A stretch of 64,000 bases of DNA from JBJXHN01 sp046233135. GTDB taxonomy: Bacteria; Pseudomonadota; Alphaproteobacteria; Rhodospirillales; Rhodospirillaceae. Position 1 is the first letter of the stretch. Every line of letters begins with the position of its first letter. Of the stretch, positions 7,990-15,430 are shown piece by piece. Location: NCBI GenBank assembly GCA_046233135.1, contig JBJXHN010000003.1:496001-560000 (forward strand), in the 5' to 3' direction. The notes beneath the pieces were generated by a model, which saw nothing but the letters and a program-made list of their open reading frames with translations, was not told the DNA's origin and did not search any database. Both the position numbers and the translations under genes were made by a program.

Positions 7990-8382
7990 ATGGTTGACCG
8001 CGTGCTGATCACCGATGACGCCGCTGCCCTGGTGGCCCGCCTGTCCAGGATCCATGGGCCACTGATGTTCCATCAGTCCGGCGGCTGCTGCGATGGCAGC
8101 GCCCCCATGTGCTATCCCGCCGGCGAGTTCAGGGTCGGACATTCCGATGTCCTGCTGGGCTCCATCGCCGGCTGCCCGTTCTACATGGGCGCCGCCCAGT
8201 TCGAATACTGGCGCTATACCCAACTGATCATCGACGTGGTGCCCGGCCGTGGAGCCAGCTTCTCGCTGGAAGCTCCGGAGGGCGTGCGTTTCCTCACCCG
8301 CTCCCGGGTGTTCACCGACGACGAGGCCCGCGCCCTGGACGCCGTGCCCCCGCCGCCGCGCGGGGATGAGGTGACCCCCTGA
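7990..8382 (+). CDS. DUF779 family protein
   Basis: This 130-residue soluble protein belongs to a family of unknown function that is regularly encoded next to acetaldehyde dehydrogenases. Conserved features visible are FHQSGGCCDGSAPMC near residue 40, with a vicinal Cys pair and a third Cys, and the tail phrase GxxFSLEAPEGVRFLTRSR. ATG 7990 has AAGGAG 7 bases upstream. The Cys cluster hints at metal or thiol chemistry, but nothing in the sequence proves it. It lies between exaC and the cytochrome c550 gene. Confidence 0.85.
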   Translation: MVDRVLITDDAAALVARLSRIHGPLMFHQSGGCCDGSAPMCYPAGEFRVGHSDVLLGSIAGCPFYMGAAQFEYWRYTQLIIDVVPGRGASFSLEAPEGVRFLTRSRVFTDDEARALDAVPPPPRGDEVTP

Positions 8383-8434
8383 AGGCGCTGACAGAGGCCC
8401 CCTCACCCCTTTGAACGAACAAGGACCCCGATCC

Positions 8435-8872
8435 ATGCCCACCAACCCCGCCCCCCGTTCCGGTTTCCGCCTGCTTCTTGCCGGGCTTGCCCTGGCCGCC
8501 ACCGCCTCGCTGGCCCTGGCCCATGGCGATGTCACCCCCCAACCGGTCGACACCACCGGCCTGGAGCCCCTGGGCGAGGAATGGCGGGAAGTGAACCCCT
8601 ACAGTGGCGACGCCCACGCCATCGAAATCGGCTCCAGCGCCTATAACCAGAACTGCGCCCGCTGCCATGGGCTGGAGGTGATCTCCGGCGGCGTGGCTCC
8701 GGACCTGCGCTACCTGCCCCAGGGCGTGGAAGGTGACGAGTGGTTCTCCATGCGGGTGCGCAACGGCGCCATTCGCAACGGCACCACCTATATGCCGCCG
8801 TTCGAGGGCGTGCTGAGCCAGGAAGCCCTGTGGGCCATCCGCGCCTACATCGAATCCCGCTACGAGGAGTAG
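8435..8872 (+). CDS. pedF: Cytochrome c-550 (PedF type), electron acceptor of the quinoprotein
   Basis: This 145-residue periplasmic monohaem cytochrome has a signal peptide ending SLALA-H. The haem site is CARCH (Cys74, Cys77, His78), and the probable axial Met is in TTYMPPF (Met120). The family is the c550 linked to PQQ ethanol dehydrogenases, which passes electrons from reduced PQQ to a terminal oxidase. The ATG at 8435 follows AAGGA by 9 bases; a TTG eight codons upstream was rejected. It is followed after 6 bp by the periplasmic binding protein gene. Confidence 0.9.
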   Translation: MPTNPAPRSGFRLLLAGLALAATASLALAHGDVTPQPVDTTGLEPLGEEWREVNPYSGDAHAIEIGSSAYNQNCARCHGLEVISGGVAPDLRYLPQGVEGDEWFSMRVRNGAIRNGTTYMPPFEGVLSQEALWAIRAYIESRYEE

Positions 8873-8878
8873 ACCGCC

Positions 8879-9748
8879 ATGGCCCGGGGAGGCTTCAACG
8901 GACTGGCGGCGGCTTTGCTGATCGCGGTGACGGCGGTGGGGGTGCTTTCGGCCCCCCGCGCCACCCAGGCCCGCCCCCTGGATACGGTGATGGAGTCCGG
9001 CTCCATCACCATCGGCGTCTACCGGGACCTGCCCCCCTATTCCTTTCGCGACGGGGGGCGCCTGACAGGCATCGACGTCGATATCGGCGCTGAACTGGCC
9101 GAGCGTCTTGGCGTCTCTGTCAGCTACCTGGAACTGACCGCCGACGAGAACGTGGACGACGACCTGCGCAACGGCGTGTGGAAGGGGTCCGTCCTCGGGG
9201 GCGGGGTGGCCGATGTCATGCTGCACATGCCGGTCGACCGCGAGGTGGACAGCCGCAACGAGCTGGCCGCCCTGTTCGGCGCCTATCACCGGGAAAGCTA
9301 TGTGGTTGCCTACGACAGCCGGGATGTGGGCGACCATCCGACCCTGGTGCGCTTCACTTTCGACGACCTGATCGGGGCGGAGCTGGACAGCCTGCCAGAC
9401 TTCTTCCTGTCCAGCACCATGGGCGGGCGCATCCTGCCCAACGTCCGCCGGGCGCCGACGGTGGAACAGGCCGTGGCCCGCATGGTCGATGGCGAACTGG
9501 CCGCGGTGATGGGCGAGGAAACCCGCCTGCGCGCCGCCCTGCCCGCCGATTCCCCCGAATACCGCCTGGCCCCCATGCCCATGCCCGGCTTTTCCATCAC
9601 CGCCTGGGATCTGGGGACGGCGGTGAAAATCGATTCCCGGGATCTGGGCTACAAGGTGCGCAGCCTGCTTGACGACATGGCCACCGATGGCACGCTGAAC
9701 GCCATCTTCACCCGCCACGGCGGTCGCTGGAATGCCCCGGAGCACTGA
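8879..9748 (+). CDS. Quinoprotein-associated periplasmic binding protein (PedG/XoxJ/MxaJ-like)
   Basis: This 289-residue exported protein has the type-2 solute-binding fold (SBP_bac_3 class). The signal peptide is followed by SGSITIGVYRDLPPYSFRD and LTGIDVDIGAELAERLGV. It is the relative of MxaJ/XoxJ found beside PQQ dehydrogenases. Those proteins lack a transporter partner and are thought to help activate the apo-dehydrogenase. Here too no permease is adjacent. It starts 6 bp after the cytochrome gene and is probably in one transcript with it. Confidence 0.85.
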   Translation: MARGGFNGLAAALLIAVTAVGVLSAPRATQARPLDTVMESGSITIGVYRDLPPYSFRDGGRLTGIDVDIGAELAERLGVSVSYLELTADENVDDDLRNGVWKGSVLGGGVADVMLHMPVDREVDSRNELAALFGAYHRESYVVAYDSRDVGDHPTLVRFTFDDLIGAELDSLPDFFLSSTMGGRILPNVRRAPTVEQAVARMVDGELAAVMGEETRLRAALPADSPEYRLAPMPMPGFSITAWDLGTAVKIDSRDLGYKVRSLLDDMATDGTLNAIFTRHGGRWNAPEH

Positions 9749-9791
9749 AAACACCAGAAACAAGGCAAGACACCGAACAACCAGACAACAA

Positions 9792-9821
9792 GCCGGCGGC
9801 CGTTTACGGCGAACCGCCGGC
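9792..9821 (+). repeat. Intergenic hairpin
   Basis: GCCGGCGG (9792-9799) and CCGCCGGC (9814-9821) pair perfectly, and the loop holds a smaller CCGT/ACGG pair. It sits just before the ribosome site of the SoxYZ-like gene, so it could tune translation or act as an attenuator. No T-run. Confidence 0.4.
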
Positions 9822-9840
9822 CGAGGCAAGGGAGACAACC

Positions 9841-10674
9841 ATGGTTCGACCGGGACCCCCGTCCCGCTGGTGCGCGGCCGTCGCGATGGCCGCGCTTCTG
9901 GCGTTTTCCGCCCCTCCGACCGCCCGCGCCGAACCGGCACCTGATCCCCTGCACTCTCCCCTGTGGGACTATCTGCGCGACGCCATGTTCGACGGCGAGC
10001 GGCTGACCTTCGACGAAAGGGTTATCGTGTCCGTCCCCGAGTCGGTGGAGGACGGCCGCTATGTTCCCGTCGCCGTATCCGCCGACGGCATCCCCGACGC
10101 CCGCGCGATCCTGGTTTTTGCCGACCTCAACCCCATCAACCGGGCGGTCCTGGTCACGCTGGACAGCCTGCGCCCCTTCCTGACCCTGCGCATGAAGGTC
10201 AACGAGGCCACGCCGATCCGTGCCGCCGTGCAGGACGCCGGCGGCCTGTGGCACCTTGGCGGCACCTGGGTGGATGCGCCGGGGGGCGGCTGCACCGCGC
10301 CGTCGGTCACCTCCACCGTCGACGGCTGGGAACAGCACCTGGGCGAGATCGCCGGCCTCGCCGTGCGCACCGCCGACGGGCGGGACCGCCTGCGCCTGGC
10401 CATCAGCCACCCCATGGACACCGGCCTGGTGGACAACATTCCCGAATTCCACATGAGCCATCTGACCGTCACCGGCGCATCGTCCGGCGCCCTGGTCGGG
10501 GACCTGACGGTCTGGGCGGCGATGTCTGCCAATCCGGTGCTGACCCTGGAAGTGGACCACGACCGGGTCGACGAGGCCGGCTATCGCATCGCGGCCGGCG
10601 ACAACGAGGGCAACAGCTTCTCTGCCCTGCTGCCCGCCGCCACCCGCACCATGCCGAAAAAGGGAGCCTGGTGA
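9841..10674 (+). CDS. Quinoprotein-associated SoxYZ-like sulfur-carrier fusion
   Basis: This 277-residue exported protein has a signal peptide ending TARA-E. A SoxY-like domain (about 40-155) ends in PGGGCTAPS, where Cys151 corresponds to the swinging-arm sulfur-carrier Cys of SoxY. A SoxZ-like domain follows (about 165-277). In thiosulfate oxidation SoxY and SoxZ are separate; this fused form is known only with PQQ dehydrogenases. It overlaps the next gene, a metallo-hydrolase related to SoxH, by 1 bp (TGATG), which supports a joint, still uncharacterised periplasmic function. Confidence 0.85.
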   Translation: MVRPGPPSRWCAAVAMAALLAFSAPPTARAEPAPDPLHSPLWDYLRDAMFDGERLTFDERVIVSVPESVEDGRYVPVAVSADGIPDARAILVFADLNPINRAVLVTLDSLRPFLTLRMKVNEATPIRAAVQDAGGLWHLGGTWVDAPGGGCTAPSVTSTVDGWEQHLGEIAGLAVRTADGRDRLRLAISHPMDTGLVDNIPEFHMSHLTVTGASSGALVGDLTVWAAMSANPVLTLEVDHDRVDEAGYRIAAGDNEGNSFSALLPAATRTMPKKGAW

Positions 10675-11645
10675 TGCCGATGACTTCGCGCGCCCTGATC
10701 CTCGCCGGCCTGATGCTGGCCTCCGTGTCCCTGCTCCCTCCCTCCTCTGTCGCCGGGGAGATGACCTACGCCCTGACCCCGCAAAAGGTGGCCGAAGACA
10801 CCTGGGTGATCGAGGGGTCCCGCGACTTCTTCAACCGCGAGAACGGCGGCAATATCGTCAACACCGCCTTCATCCGCACCGACGCCGGGGTGGTGGTGAT
10901 CGATACCGGCCCCTCTCTCCGCTACGGCGAGGAGATGCGGGCGGCGATCGCCGCCGTCACGAACAATGCCCCCCTGGCCCGGGTGATCATCACTCACGCC
11001 CACCCCGACCACTTCCTGGGCACCCAGGCCTTCGCCGACACGCCGGTTGCCGCCACGGCCGAGACCCGCCAGGTGATCGCCGCGACCGGGGAGCAGCTGG
11101 CGGAGAACCTCTACCGGCTCAGCGGCGACTGGATGCGTGGTACCGTCTCCGTGCCGCCGACGGAGCGGCTGGAGCCCGGCGTGATGGAGATCGGCGGCCA
11201 CCGCCTGTCGGTCCTCACCCTGACGGGCCATACGGACAGCGACATCGCCATCTTCGACGAAACCACCGGCGTTCTGTTCGCTGCCGATCTGGTGTTCGAC
11301 CAGCGCCTGCCCACCTTCCCCAATGCCCATGCCGGTCATTGGGCGGAGTCGCTGGAGCCCCTGAGCGCCCTGCCCTTCACGGTGCTGGTACCCGGCCATG
11401 GCCCGGTCTCGACCGGCCGTGAACCCGGATTGGCGGCCATTGCGGCCACGGCGGAGTATGTGACCTGGTTCGACCGCACGATGACCCGCGCCGCCCGGGC
11501 CGGATTCGACCTGACCGAGGTGCTGGACCTGCCCCTGCCCGCCCCCTACGACACCTGGCCGCCGGGACGGGAAGAGTTCGTACGCAGCGTCCTGCAACGC
11601 TATCCCGACGCGGAAAAGGCGGCGCTGCCGCTGGTAGGACAATGA
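10674..11645 (+). CDS. Quinoprotein relay zinc metallo-hydrolase (beta-lactamase fold)
   Basis: This 323-residue periplasmic protein has a signal peptide followed by a metallo-beta-lactamase domain. HAHPDH (His108, His110, Asp112, His113) is the metal-binding motif, with further ligands in LTGHTDSD, FAADLVFD and VPGHGP. It belongs to the SoxH-related hydrolases linked to PQQ dehydrogenases and is coupled to the SoxYZ-like carrier, so it may act on a thio-adduct carried there (inference). ATG 10674 overlaps the previous stop. It is followed by the pqqA promoter region. Confidence 0.86.
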   Translation: MPMTSRALILAGLMLASVSLLPPSSVAGEMTYALTPQKVAEDTWVIEGSRDFFNRENGGNIVNTAFIRTDAGVVVIDTGPSLRYGEEMRAAIAAVTNNAPLARVIITHAHPDHFLGTQAFADTPVAATAETRQVIAATGEQLAENLYRLSGDWMRGTVSVPPTERLEPGVMEIGGHRLSVLTLTGHTDSDIAIFDETTGVLFAADLVFDQRLPTFPNAHAGHWAESLEPLSALPFTVLVPGHGPVSTGREPGLAAIAATAEYVTWFDRTMTRAARAGFDLTEVLDLPLPAPYDTWPPGREEFVRSVLQRYPDAEKAALPLVGQ

Positions 11646-11677
11646 TCCGTCGGACAGATACCCACGTTTTGTGTAGG

Positions 11678-11692
11678 ACCAAGGTCGCATGG
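11678..11692 (+). promoter_or_regulatory. Candidate quinoprotein-regulon box upstream of pqqA
   Basis: ACCAAGGTCGCATGG matches the exaC box ACCAAAGTCGAATGG at 13 of 15 positions and shares AAGGTCGCAT with the box at 982-996. It lies about 75 bases before the pqqA start. Proposed activator site; untested. Confidence 0.5.
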
Positions 11693-11766
11693 TCAGAGAG
11701 ACCGGAAGTCCTGTAGCCTTTTTCCGTCAACAAAAAATCCGAATCAAACCTCAGGGAGACAAAAAC

Positions 11767-11847
11767 ATGCGCACCTGGTCCAAGCCGTCCTACGTCGAAA
11801 TCGCCGTCGGTATGGAAATCAACAGCTACGCCTGCGCCGAGCTTTAA
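11767..11847 (+). CDS. pqqA: PQQ precursor peptide PqqA
   Basis: This 26-codon gene encodes the ribosomally made peptide from which PQQ is built. The key residues are present: Glu17 and Tyr21 in the E-x3-Y motif (MEINSY), the pair cross-linked by PqqE. GGGAG lies about 9 bases before the ATG. It opens the pqqA-B-CD-E operon. A terminator-like hairpin follows it, as expected where the peptide must be made in large excess over the enzymes. Confidence 0.96.
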   Translation: MRTWSKPSYVEIAVGMEINSYACAEL

Positions 11848-11910
11848 AAAAAGCAAGCGTGGCGTCTGAACACCACACGACGAGACGACCATATACCTCT
11901 CTTCTGATCC

Positions 11911-11959
11911 GGGGCCGGCCACCGTTTCTGAGCGGCGGGCCGGTCGGCCCCGACTTTTT
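11911..11959 (+). terminator. pqqA-pqqB attenuator (rho-independent terminator form)
   Basis: GGGGCCG (11911-11917) pairs with CGGCCCC (11945-11951), and three further pairs (one G-U) extend the stem inward. GACTTTTTC follows directly. This is a standard terminator in the 136-bp gap between pqqA and pqqB. Partial read-through would give much pqqA and little pqqB-E mRNA. Confidence 0.7.
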
Positions 11960-11983
11960 CAATGAGAGCAAAGGGAGCGGACG

Positions 11984-12940
11984 GTGTTGCGCCTGGTTGT
12001 ACTCGGGTCGGCCGCAGGTGGCGGTTTCCCCCAATGGAATTGTAATTGCACGCCGTGCCGCCGGGCGCGGGCCGGAGATCCGGCCGCACCGGCCCGCACC
12101 CAGTCTTCCATTGCCGTCAGCGCCGACGGCAAGCGCTGGTTGCTGATCAACGCGTCGCCCGACCTGGGCACCCAGCTGGCCCGCACCCCGGCCCTGCACC
12201 CCAATCCCGCCGGCGCTGGTGAGTATCGCCACAATCCCATCGCCGCCACCCTGGTGACCAACGCCGATGTGGATCATGTGGCCGGGCTGCTGACCTTGCG
12301 GGAATCCCATCCCTTCGCCCTGTACGGAACGCAGCGGGTGCTGGGGATCCTGGGAGCCAACAGCATTTTCAACGTGCTCAATCCCGACTACGTGGTCCGC
12401 CGTCCCCTGGCCCTGGACGGTCCGCAGGAGATCACGGATCCGGCCGGGGCACCGCTGGGGCTGACCGTGGAAGCCTTCCCCGTGCCGGGCAAGATCGCCC
12501 TGTGGCTGGAAGACCCCAGCCTGCCCGGCTTCGGCTCCCAGCCCGAAGACACCCTGGGCCTGCGCATCCGCGCGACCGGAGACGACCGGCCCGGAAACGA
12601 GGGGGCGCTGTATTACATCCCGGGCTGTGCGGCCATGCCGCCGGAGCTGACCGACCGGCTGCGGGGCGCCTCGGTGGTGCTGTTCGACGGCACCACCTTC
12701 ACCGAAGAGGAAATGGCCAGCAGTGCGGTGGGCGTGAAGACCGCCAGCCGCATGGGCCACATGTGCATGGACGGTCCCGCCGGCACGGTGGCGGCCTTTG
12801 CCGGCCTGAACGTGGGCCGGCGCGTTTTCATCCACATCAACAACACCAACCCCGTGCTCTGCGCCGATACCCCGGAACGCCGGGCGGTCGAAGCTGCGGG
12901 ATGGGACGTCGCCTTCGACGGCATGGAGATAGAGTTATGA
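11984..12940 (+). CDS. pqqB: PQQ biosynthesis protein PqqB
   Basis: This 318-residue metallo-hydrolase-fold protein is needed for PQQ formation and proposed to hydroxylate the PqqA-derived tyrosine. N-terminal VLGSAAGGGFPQWNCNC and a C20-x-C22-x2-C25 zinc knuckle are typical, as are TNADVDHVAGLL and HINNTNP. Translation starts at GTG 11984 (GTG-TTG-CGC) behind AGGGAG. The end overlaps pqqC by ATGA. Confidence 0.95.
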   Translation: MLRLVVLGSAAGGGFPQWNCNCTPCRRARAGDPAAPARTQSSIAVSADGKRWLLINASPDLGTQLARTPALHPNPAGAGEYRHNPIAATLVTNADVDHVAGLLTLRESHPFALYGTQRVLGILGANSIFNVLNPDYVVRRPLALDGPQEITDPAGAPLGLTVEAFPVPGKIALWLEDPSLPGFGSQPEDTLGLRIRATGDDRPGNEGALYYIPGCAAMPPELTDRLRGASVVLFDGTTFTEEEMASSAVGVKTASRMGHMCMDGPAGTVAAFAGLNVGRRVFIHINNTNPVLCADTPERRAVEAAGWDVAFDGMEIEL

Positions 12941-14067
12941 CCGCGATCCACCCCGTGAGCGCCCCGTTCAATCCCCTGCGCGACCGCCTGACCGCGCCGC
13001 TCGGCCGGGACGACCTGCATACCGCCCTTCAGGCCATCGGCGCCGAGCGCTACCACAACCTTCATCCCTTCCACCGCATGCTGCACGGGGGCAAATGCAC
13101 CCGCGATCAGGTGCGGGCCTGGGCGCTGAATCGCTACTGCTACCAGGCCGCCATCCCGCGCAAGGACGCCGCCGTGCTGGAAGGCCTGCACGACCGGGCG
13201 CTGCGCCGCATCTGGATCCAGCGCATCCACGACCACGACGGCCTGGGCGATGACGAAGGCGGTATCGAACGCTGGCTGAAGCTGACCGACGCCCTGGACC
13301 TGGACCGCGAGATGGTCATGTCCATGCGCGCCGCCCTGCCCACCAGCCGCTTCGCCACCGAAGCCTATGTGCGCTATGTCCGCGACCATCCCGGTCTGGT
13401 GGCCATGAGTTCCTGCCTGACCGAGCTGTTCGCCCCGCGCATCCATGCCGAACGCATCGCCGGCATGCTGGAACACTACGATTTCATCGATGACTCGGTG
13501 ATGGGCTACTTCAAGAAGCGCCTGACCCAGGCCCCCCGGGACGTGGATTTCGCCCTGGCCTACGTGCTGGATCACGCCCTGACCACCGCCGACCAGCAGG
13601 CGGTGATCGACGCCCTGATCTTCAAGACCGAGGTGCTGTGGGCACAGCTGGATGCGCTCTATGCCGCCTATGTGGCACCGGGCCATATTCCGCCGGGAGC
13701 CTGGCGTCCGGAAAGCATGGCCAATGCTGCCGCCACCGAAGAGGCCGCCCCCGACACCGCCAGCGCGCCCGCTCCGGCCGCCACCGAAAGGGCCACGCCG
13801 GACTGTGTGGCCCGCCTCGCCCGGGGCGTGCGCCTGTCCGAGGACAAGGCCCGCAATCAGCCGGTGCTGCTGGGACCGGAACGCATGCTGGTGCTTGATG
13901 CCATCGCCAAGGCGGTGGTGGAGGCCCTGGACGGCCGCACCCCCCTTCGTGCCCTGTCGGAAACCCTGGCCCGCACCTTCTCCGCCGATCCCGCCCAGGT
14001 CATGGCCGATGTCGCCGAGATGCTGACGGACCTGCGCCGGCGCGGCTTCGTCCAATTCGTCGCCTGA
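12937..14067 (+). CDS. pqqCD: PqqCD fusion: PQQ synthase plus PqqD peptide chaperone
   Basis: Residues 1-255 are PqqC, the cofactor-free oxidase that performs the final ring closure and eight-electron oxidation; NLHPFHRMLHGGKC and RIHDHDG are diagnostic. Residues 256-290 are an Ala/Pro linker. Residues 291-376 are PqqD (LARGVRLSEDKARNQPVLL), which binds PqqA and presents it to PqqE. PqqC and PqqD are separate in many bacteria and fused in Methylobacterium and several relatives. The ATG at 12937 overlaps the pqqB stop. Confidence 0.95.
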   Translation: MTAIHPVSAPFNPLRDRLTAPLGRDDLHTALQAIGAERYHNLHPFHRMLHGGKCTRDQVRAWALNRYCYQAAIPRKDAAVLEGLHDRALRRIWIQRIHDHDGLGDDEGGIERWLKLTDALDLDREMVMSMRAALPTSRFATEAYVRYVRDHPGLVAMSSCLTELFAPRIHAERIAGMLEHYDFIDDSVMGYFKKRLTQAPRDVDFALAYVLDHALTTADQQAVIDALIFKTEVLWAQLDALYAAYVAPGHIPPGAWRPESMANAAATEEAAPDTASAPAPAATERATPDCVARLARGVRLSEDKARNQPVLLGPERMLVLDAIAKAVVEALDGRTPLRALSETLARTFSADPAQVMADVAEMLTDLRRRGFVQFVA

Positions 14068-14109
14068 CGCCTTGAAGACGGCCCCCTGCGGGCCGGGAGC
14101 AGACCCGAA

Positions 14110-15282
14110 ATGACCCATCTGACCGCCAAAACGGCCGCCTCCGGGCGGGCCGTCTCCGCCCCCGCCGTGCCCGAGCCGCCACCGCCCCTGGCAGCGCTGG
14201 CCGAGTTGACCCACCGCTGCCCCATGCAGTGCGCCTATTGCTCCAATCCCCTGGCCCTGGACGCGGTGGGGGATGAATTGACCACGGACCAGTGGCGGGA
14301 CGTGATCGATCAGGTGGCGGCGCTGGGCGCCTTGCAGATCCACTTTTCCGGCGGCGAACCGGCCCTGCGCGCCGACCTGCCCGACCTGGTGGCCCATGCC
14401 CGCGATGCCGGACTGTATGTGAACCTGATCACCTCCGGCCTGCCGCTGACCGACGCCAAGGTGCGCCAGCTTGCCGACCGGGGGCTGGACCATGTGCAAC
14501 TGGCCTTCCAAGATGTCACCGACGCCGGTATCGCCGTGGTAACCAATGTGCCCAAGGCGTTTGATCGCAAGGTGGAGGTCGCCCGGGCGGTGACCGAAGC
14601 CGGCTTGGCCCTGACCGCCAATCTGGTCATCACCCGCCACACCACCGAGCGGGTGGGCGAGATGATCGATCTCGCCCATACCCTGGGCGCCGGCCGCTGC
14701 GAGGTGGCCAATGTGCAGTACTACGGCTGGGGCCTGCTGAACCGCGCCGCCCTGATCCCCACCCGCGCCGCCCTGGACCGCATGAGCGCGGTGGTGGAGG
14801 CCCGGCGGCGGCTCTATGACGGGCGGATGGTGATCGACTACGTGATCCCCGATTACCACGCCAACCGCCCCAAGGCTTGCATGGGCGGCTGGGGGCGGCG
14901 GTTCCTCAATATCACCCCCACCGGCAAGGTCCTGCCCTGCCATGCCGCCGAGACCATCCCCGATCTGGTGGTGGAAACCGTGCGGGACCGTCCCCTGGAG
15001 GCCATCTGGCGCGATGGTCCGGCCTTCACCCTGTATCGCGGGGATGCCTGGATGCCGCCCACCTGCAAATCCTGCGACCGCAAGGAGGTGGATTGGGGCG
15101 GCTGCCGCTGTCAGGCCCTGGCGCTGGCCGGCCGGGCAGAGGCCATCGATCCCGTCTGCGCCGAATCCCCCCTGCATGCCACCATCCAGTCCATCGCCGA
15201 GTCCGAAGGCCAGGTGGCTGACCCCACCCTGGTCTATCGCGGCGCGCCGCCCCGGGGAAGCTCCTCTTCCCGGACGGAATAG
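14110..15282 (+). CDS. pqqE: PqqA peptide cyclase PqqE (radical SAM)
   Basis: This 390-residue enzyme joins Glu and Tyr of PqqA by a carbon-carbon bond. The radical-SAM cluster is held by Cys37, Cys41 and Cys44 (CPMQCAYC). The C-terminal SPASM region carries the auxiliary-cluster cysteines, including CMGGWGRRF, LPCHAAE, TCKSC and GGCRCQ. ATG 14110 is preceded by GGGAGC about 11 bases upstream. It is the last gene of the pqq operon; the alcohol dehydrogenase follows 148 bp later with its own leader. Confidence 0.95.
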   Translation: MTHLTAKTAASGRAVSAPAVPEPPPPLAALAELTHRCPMQCAYCSNPLALDAVGDELTTDQWRDVIDQVAALGALQIHFSGGEPALRADLPDLVAHARDAGLYVNLITSGLPLTDAKVRQLADRGLDHVQLAFQDVTDAGIAVVTNVPKAFDRKVEVARAVTEAGLALTANLVITRHTTERVGEMIDLAHTLGAGRCEVANVQYYGWGLLNRAALIPTRAALDRMSAVVEARRRLYDGRMVIDYVIPDYHANRPKACMGGWGRRFLNITPTGKVLPCHAAETIPDLVVETVRDRPLEAIWRDGPAFTLYRGDAWMPPTCKSCDRKEVDWGGCRCQALALAGRAEAIDPVCAESPLHATIQSIAESEGQVADPTLVYRGAPPRGSSSSRTE

Positions 15283-15430
15283 GTATTCGACTTTTTGCCA
15301 ATAGAATAGTTTCCCACAATCCGTACCCTCCTTCCCAATCGAAAGCCTGAAAACTCCAGAGGAAGATAAAAACTCCGGCGCCAACAGGCTTTCGTGTGCC
15401 GTTTTATACATGGCTCAACGGGAGGATGAA
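15283..15430 (+). promoter_or_regulatory. Leader of the PQQ alcohol dehydrogenase gene
   Basis: A reverse-orientation regulon-like box (CAAAAAGTCGAATAC on the minus strand, 15283-15298) lies just after pqqE. Further down, CGAAAGCCTG (15340-15349) and CAGGCTTTCG (15385-15394) are perfect 10-bp arms with a 35-base spacer. That spacer contains two copies of AAACTCC. The structure could be a stable 5'-leader hairpin for this highly expressed mRNA, or an operator. Confidence 0.45.

Noticed and set aside
12613..15411. A 932-codon open frame on the minus strand across pqqB, pqqCD and pqqE
   Set aside because: It is antisense to four convincing pqq genes, is rich in His/Gln/Gly as expected from GC-rich shadow frames, and has no domain or ribosome site.
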